From CAVTND01 sp963735955 (lineage in GTDB: Bacteria; Pseudomonadota; Gammaproteobacteria; Burkholderiales; Burkholderiaceae_F), in contig CAVTND010000013.1 of assembly GCA_963735955.1 (NCBI GenBank), forward strand, positions 1-64,000: DNA of 64,000 nucleotides. Reading direction: 5' to 3'. A program made the position numbers and the translations under genes. Under the pieces are notes generated by a model. That model did no database searches and was not told where the DNA came from. It saw only the letters and a program-made list of their open reading frames with translations. The first letter of the stretch is position 1; the number at the start of each line of letters is the position of its first letter. Of the stretch, positions 63,659-64,000 are shown in pieces.

Positions 63659-64000
63659 TCAAGGCCGGGCGAGCCGCAAGCCCGCCGGCACCACGCGCTT
63701 TTCGATCAACTCGAACATGCCCTGCATCAACAGTGCAAGCACGGCGACCGGAAGGGCGCCGGCGAGCAATGCCGACTGATCATTGAGCGCCAGCCCGGTG
63801 ACGATGCGATCGCCGAAGCCGCCGGCGCCGATGAAGGCAGCGATGGTCGCAGTGCCAACGTTGACAACGGCCGAGGTCTTGATGCCGGCCAGCAGCGTCG
63901 GCATGGCCAGCGGCAATTCGACCTTGCTCAGAATCGTGCCGGGACGCAGGCCCAGAGCCTTCGCTGCCTCGATCATTTCGCGCGGAATCTGCGTCAGGCC
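63659..64000 (-). CDS. Osmoprotectant (glycine betaine/choline-type) ABC permease, C-terminal part
   Basis: The 3' part of a permease running off the window. The coupling loop (MIEAAKALGLRPGTILSKVELPLAMPTLLAGIKTSAV) and VNVGTATIAAFIGAGGFGDRIVTGLALND are characteristic of OpuBB/OpuCB/ProW-type permeases. Its partner ATPase and binding protein would lie beyond 64000. Confidence 0.88.
   Translation of the reverse strand, partial: GLTQIPREMIEAAKALGLRPGTILSKVELPLAMPTLLAGIKTSAVVNVGTATIAAFIGAGGFGDRIVTGLALNDQSALLAGALPVAVLALLMQGMFELIEKRVVPAGLRLARP

Noticed and set aside
1..64000. tRNA, rRNA, insertion sequence, prophage or integrative element
   Set aside because: I looked for terminal inverted repeats, transposase or integrase motifs and cloverleaf-like segments in the gaps and saw none.

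Overview
This window looks like chromosomal DNA of a Betaproteobacterium, most likely a Burkholderiales-type organism known from a draft or metagenome assembly. The base composition is high-GC. Several gene neighbourhoods are typical of that class: a DUF3460 gene next to scpA, nadK-recN divergent from hrcA-hemH followed by grpE-dnaK-dnaJ, yhdP divergent from glnE with a nitrilase-tldD tail, split pntAA/pntAB/pntB, and ilvE followed by a small CHCC zinc-finger gene. I see no phage, IS element, CRISPR array, tRNA or rRNA; the content is mostly housekeeping.

Layout. 0-4 kb: 5' part of mnmA coupled to a NUDIX gene, then the three-gene proton-translocating transhydrogenase. 4-9.4 kb: glcD-glcE-glcF glycolate oxidase with a small membrane protein, then a lipoprotein. 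9.5-13.9 kb: LysR regulator, orphan solute-binding lipoprotein, two alpha/beta-hydrolase-like genes. 13.9-19.1 kb: tetR-adaptor-RND efflux operon with a palindromic operator. 19.1-22.9 kb: FAD-linked oxidase, cobalamin adenosyltransferase, and an SPFH / membrane protein / ribbon-helix-helix operon headed by a 26-bp perfect palindrome. 23.1-24.45 kb: DAHP synthase preceded by a Phe/Tyr-rich leader peptide and terminator. 24.45-32.7 kb: yhdP-nitrilase-tldD-plsC-cdsA operon. 32.7-41 kb: glnE, azlCD with a broken MFS gene, and the ilvE cluster. 41-48 kb: ferredoxin reductase, BepA protease, moaC, ornithine-cyclodeaminase homologue, recN, nadK. 48-56 kb: hrcA, hemH, grpE, dnaK, dnaJ and an HI0933-type flavoprotein. 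56-64 kb: prolyl oligopeptidase, modABC with convergent modE, DUF4019, scpA, DUF3460, a BamE-like lipoprotein and the end of an osmoprotectant-type permease.

The most interesting regulatory finding is the aroG leader (24218-24357): a 27-residue ORF containing FYFFYFYGFF, followed by a strong terminator and a competing pairing segment. This has every part of a Phe/Tyr transcription attenuator. The second is the SPFH operon, whose 26-bp palindrome abuts the Shine-Dalgarno and whose last gene is an unlisted 58-residue ribbon-helix-helix protein that may bind it.

A caution for any reader: at least ten genes, including the normally essential hemH, mnmA and dnaK, are interrupted by single-base frameshifts. 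The RND pump alone has about seven. Sequencing or assembly indel error explains this better than real gene decay, except perhaps for the MFS gene (about half its body is missing) and pntAA (frameshifts plus in-frame stops).
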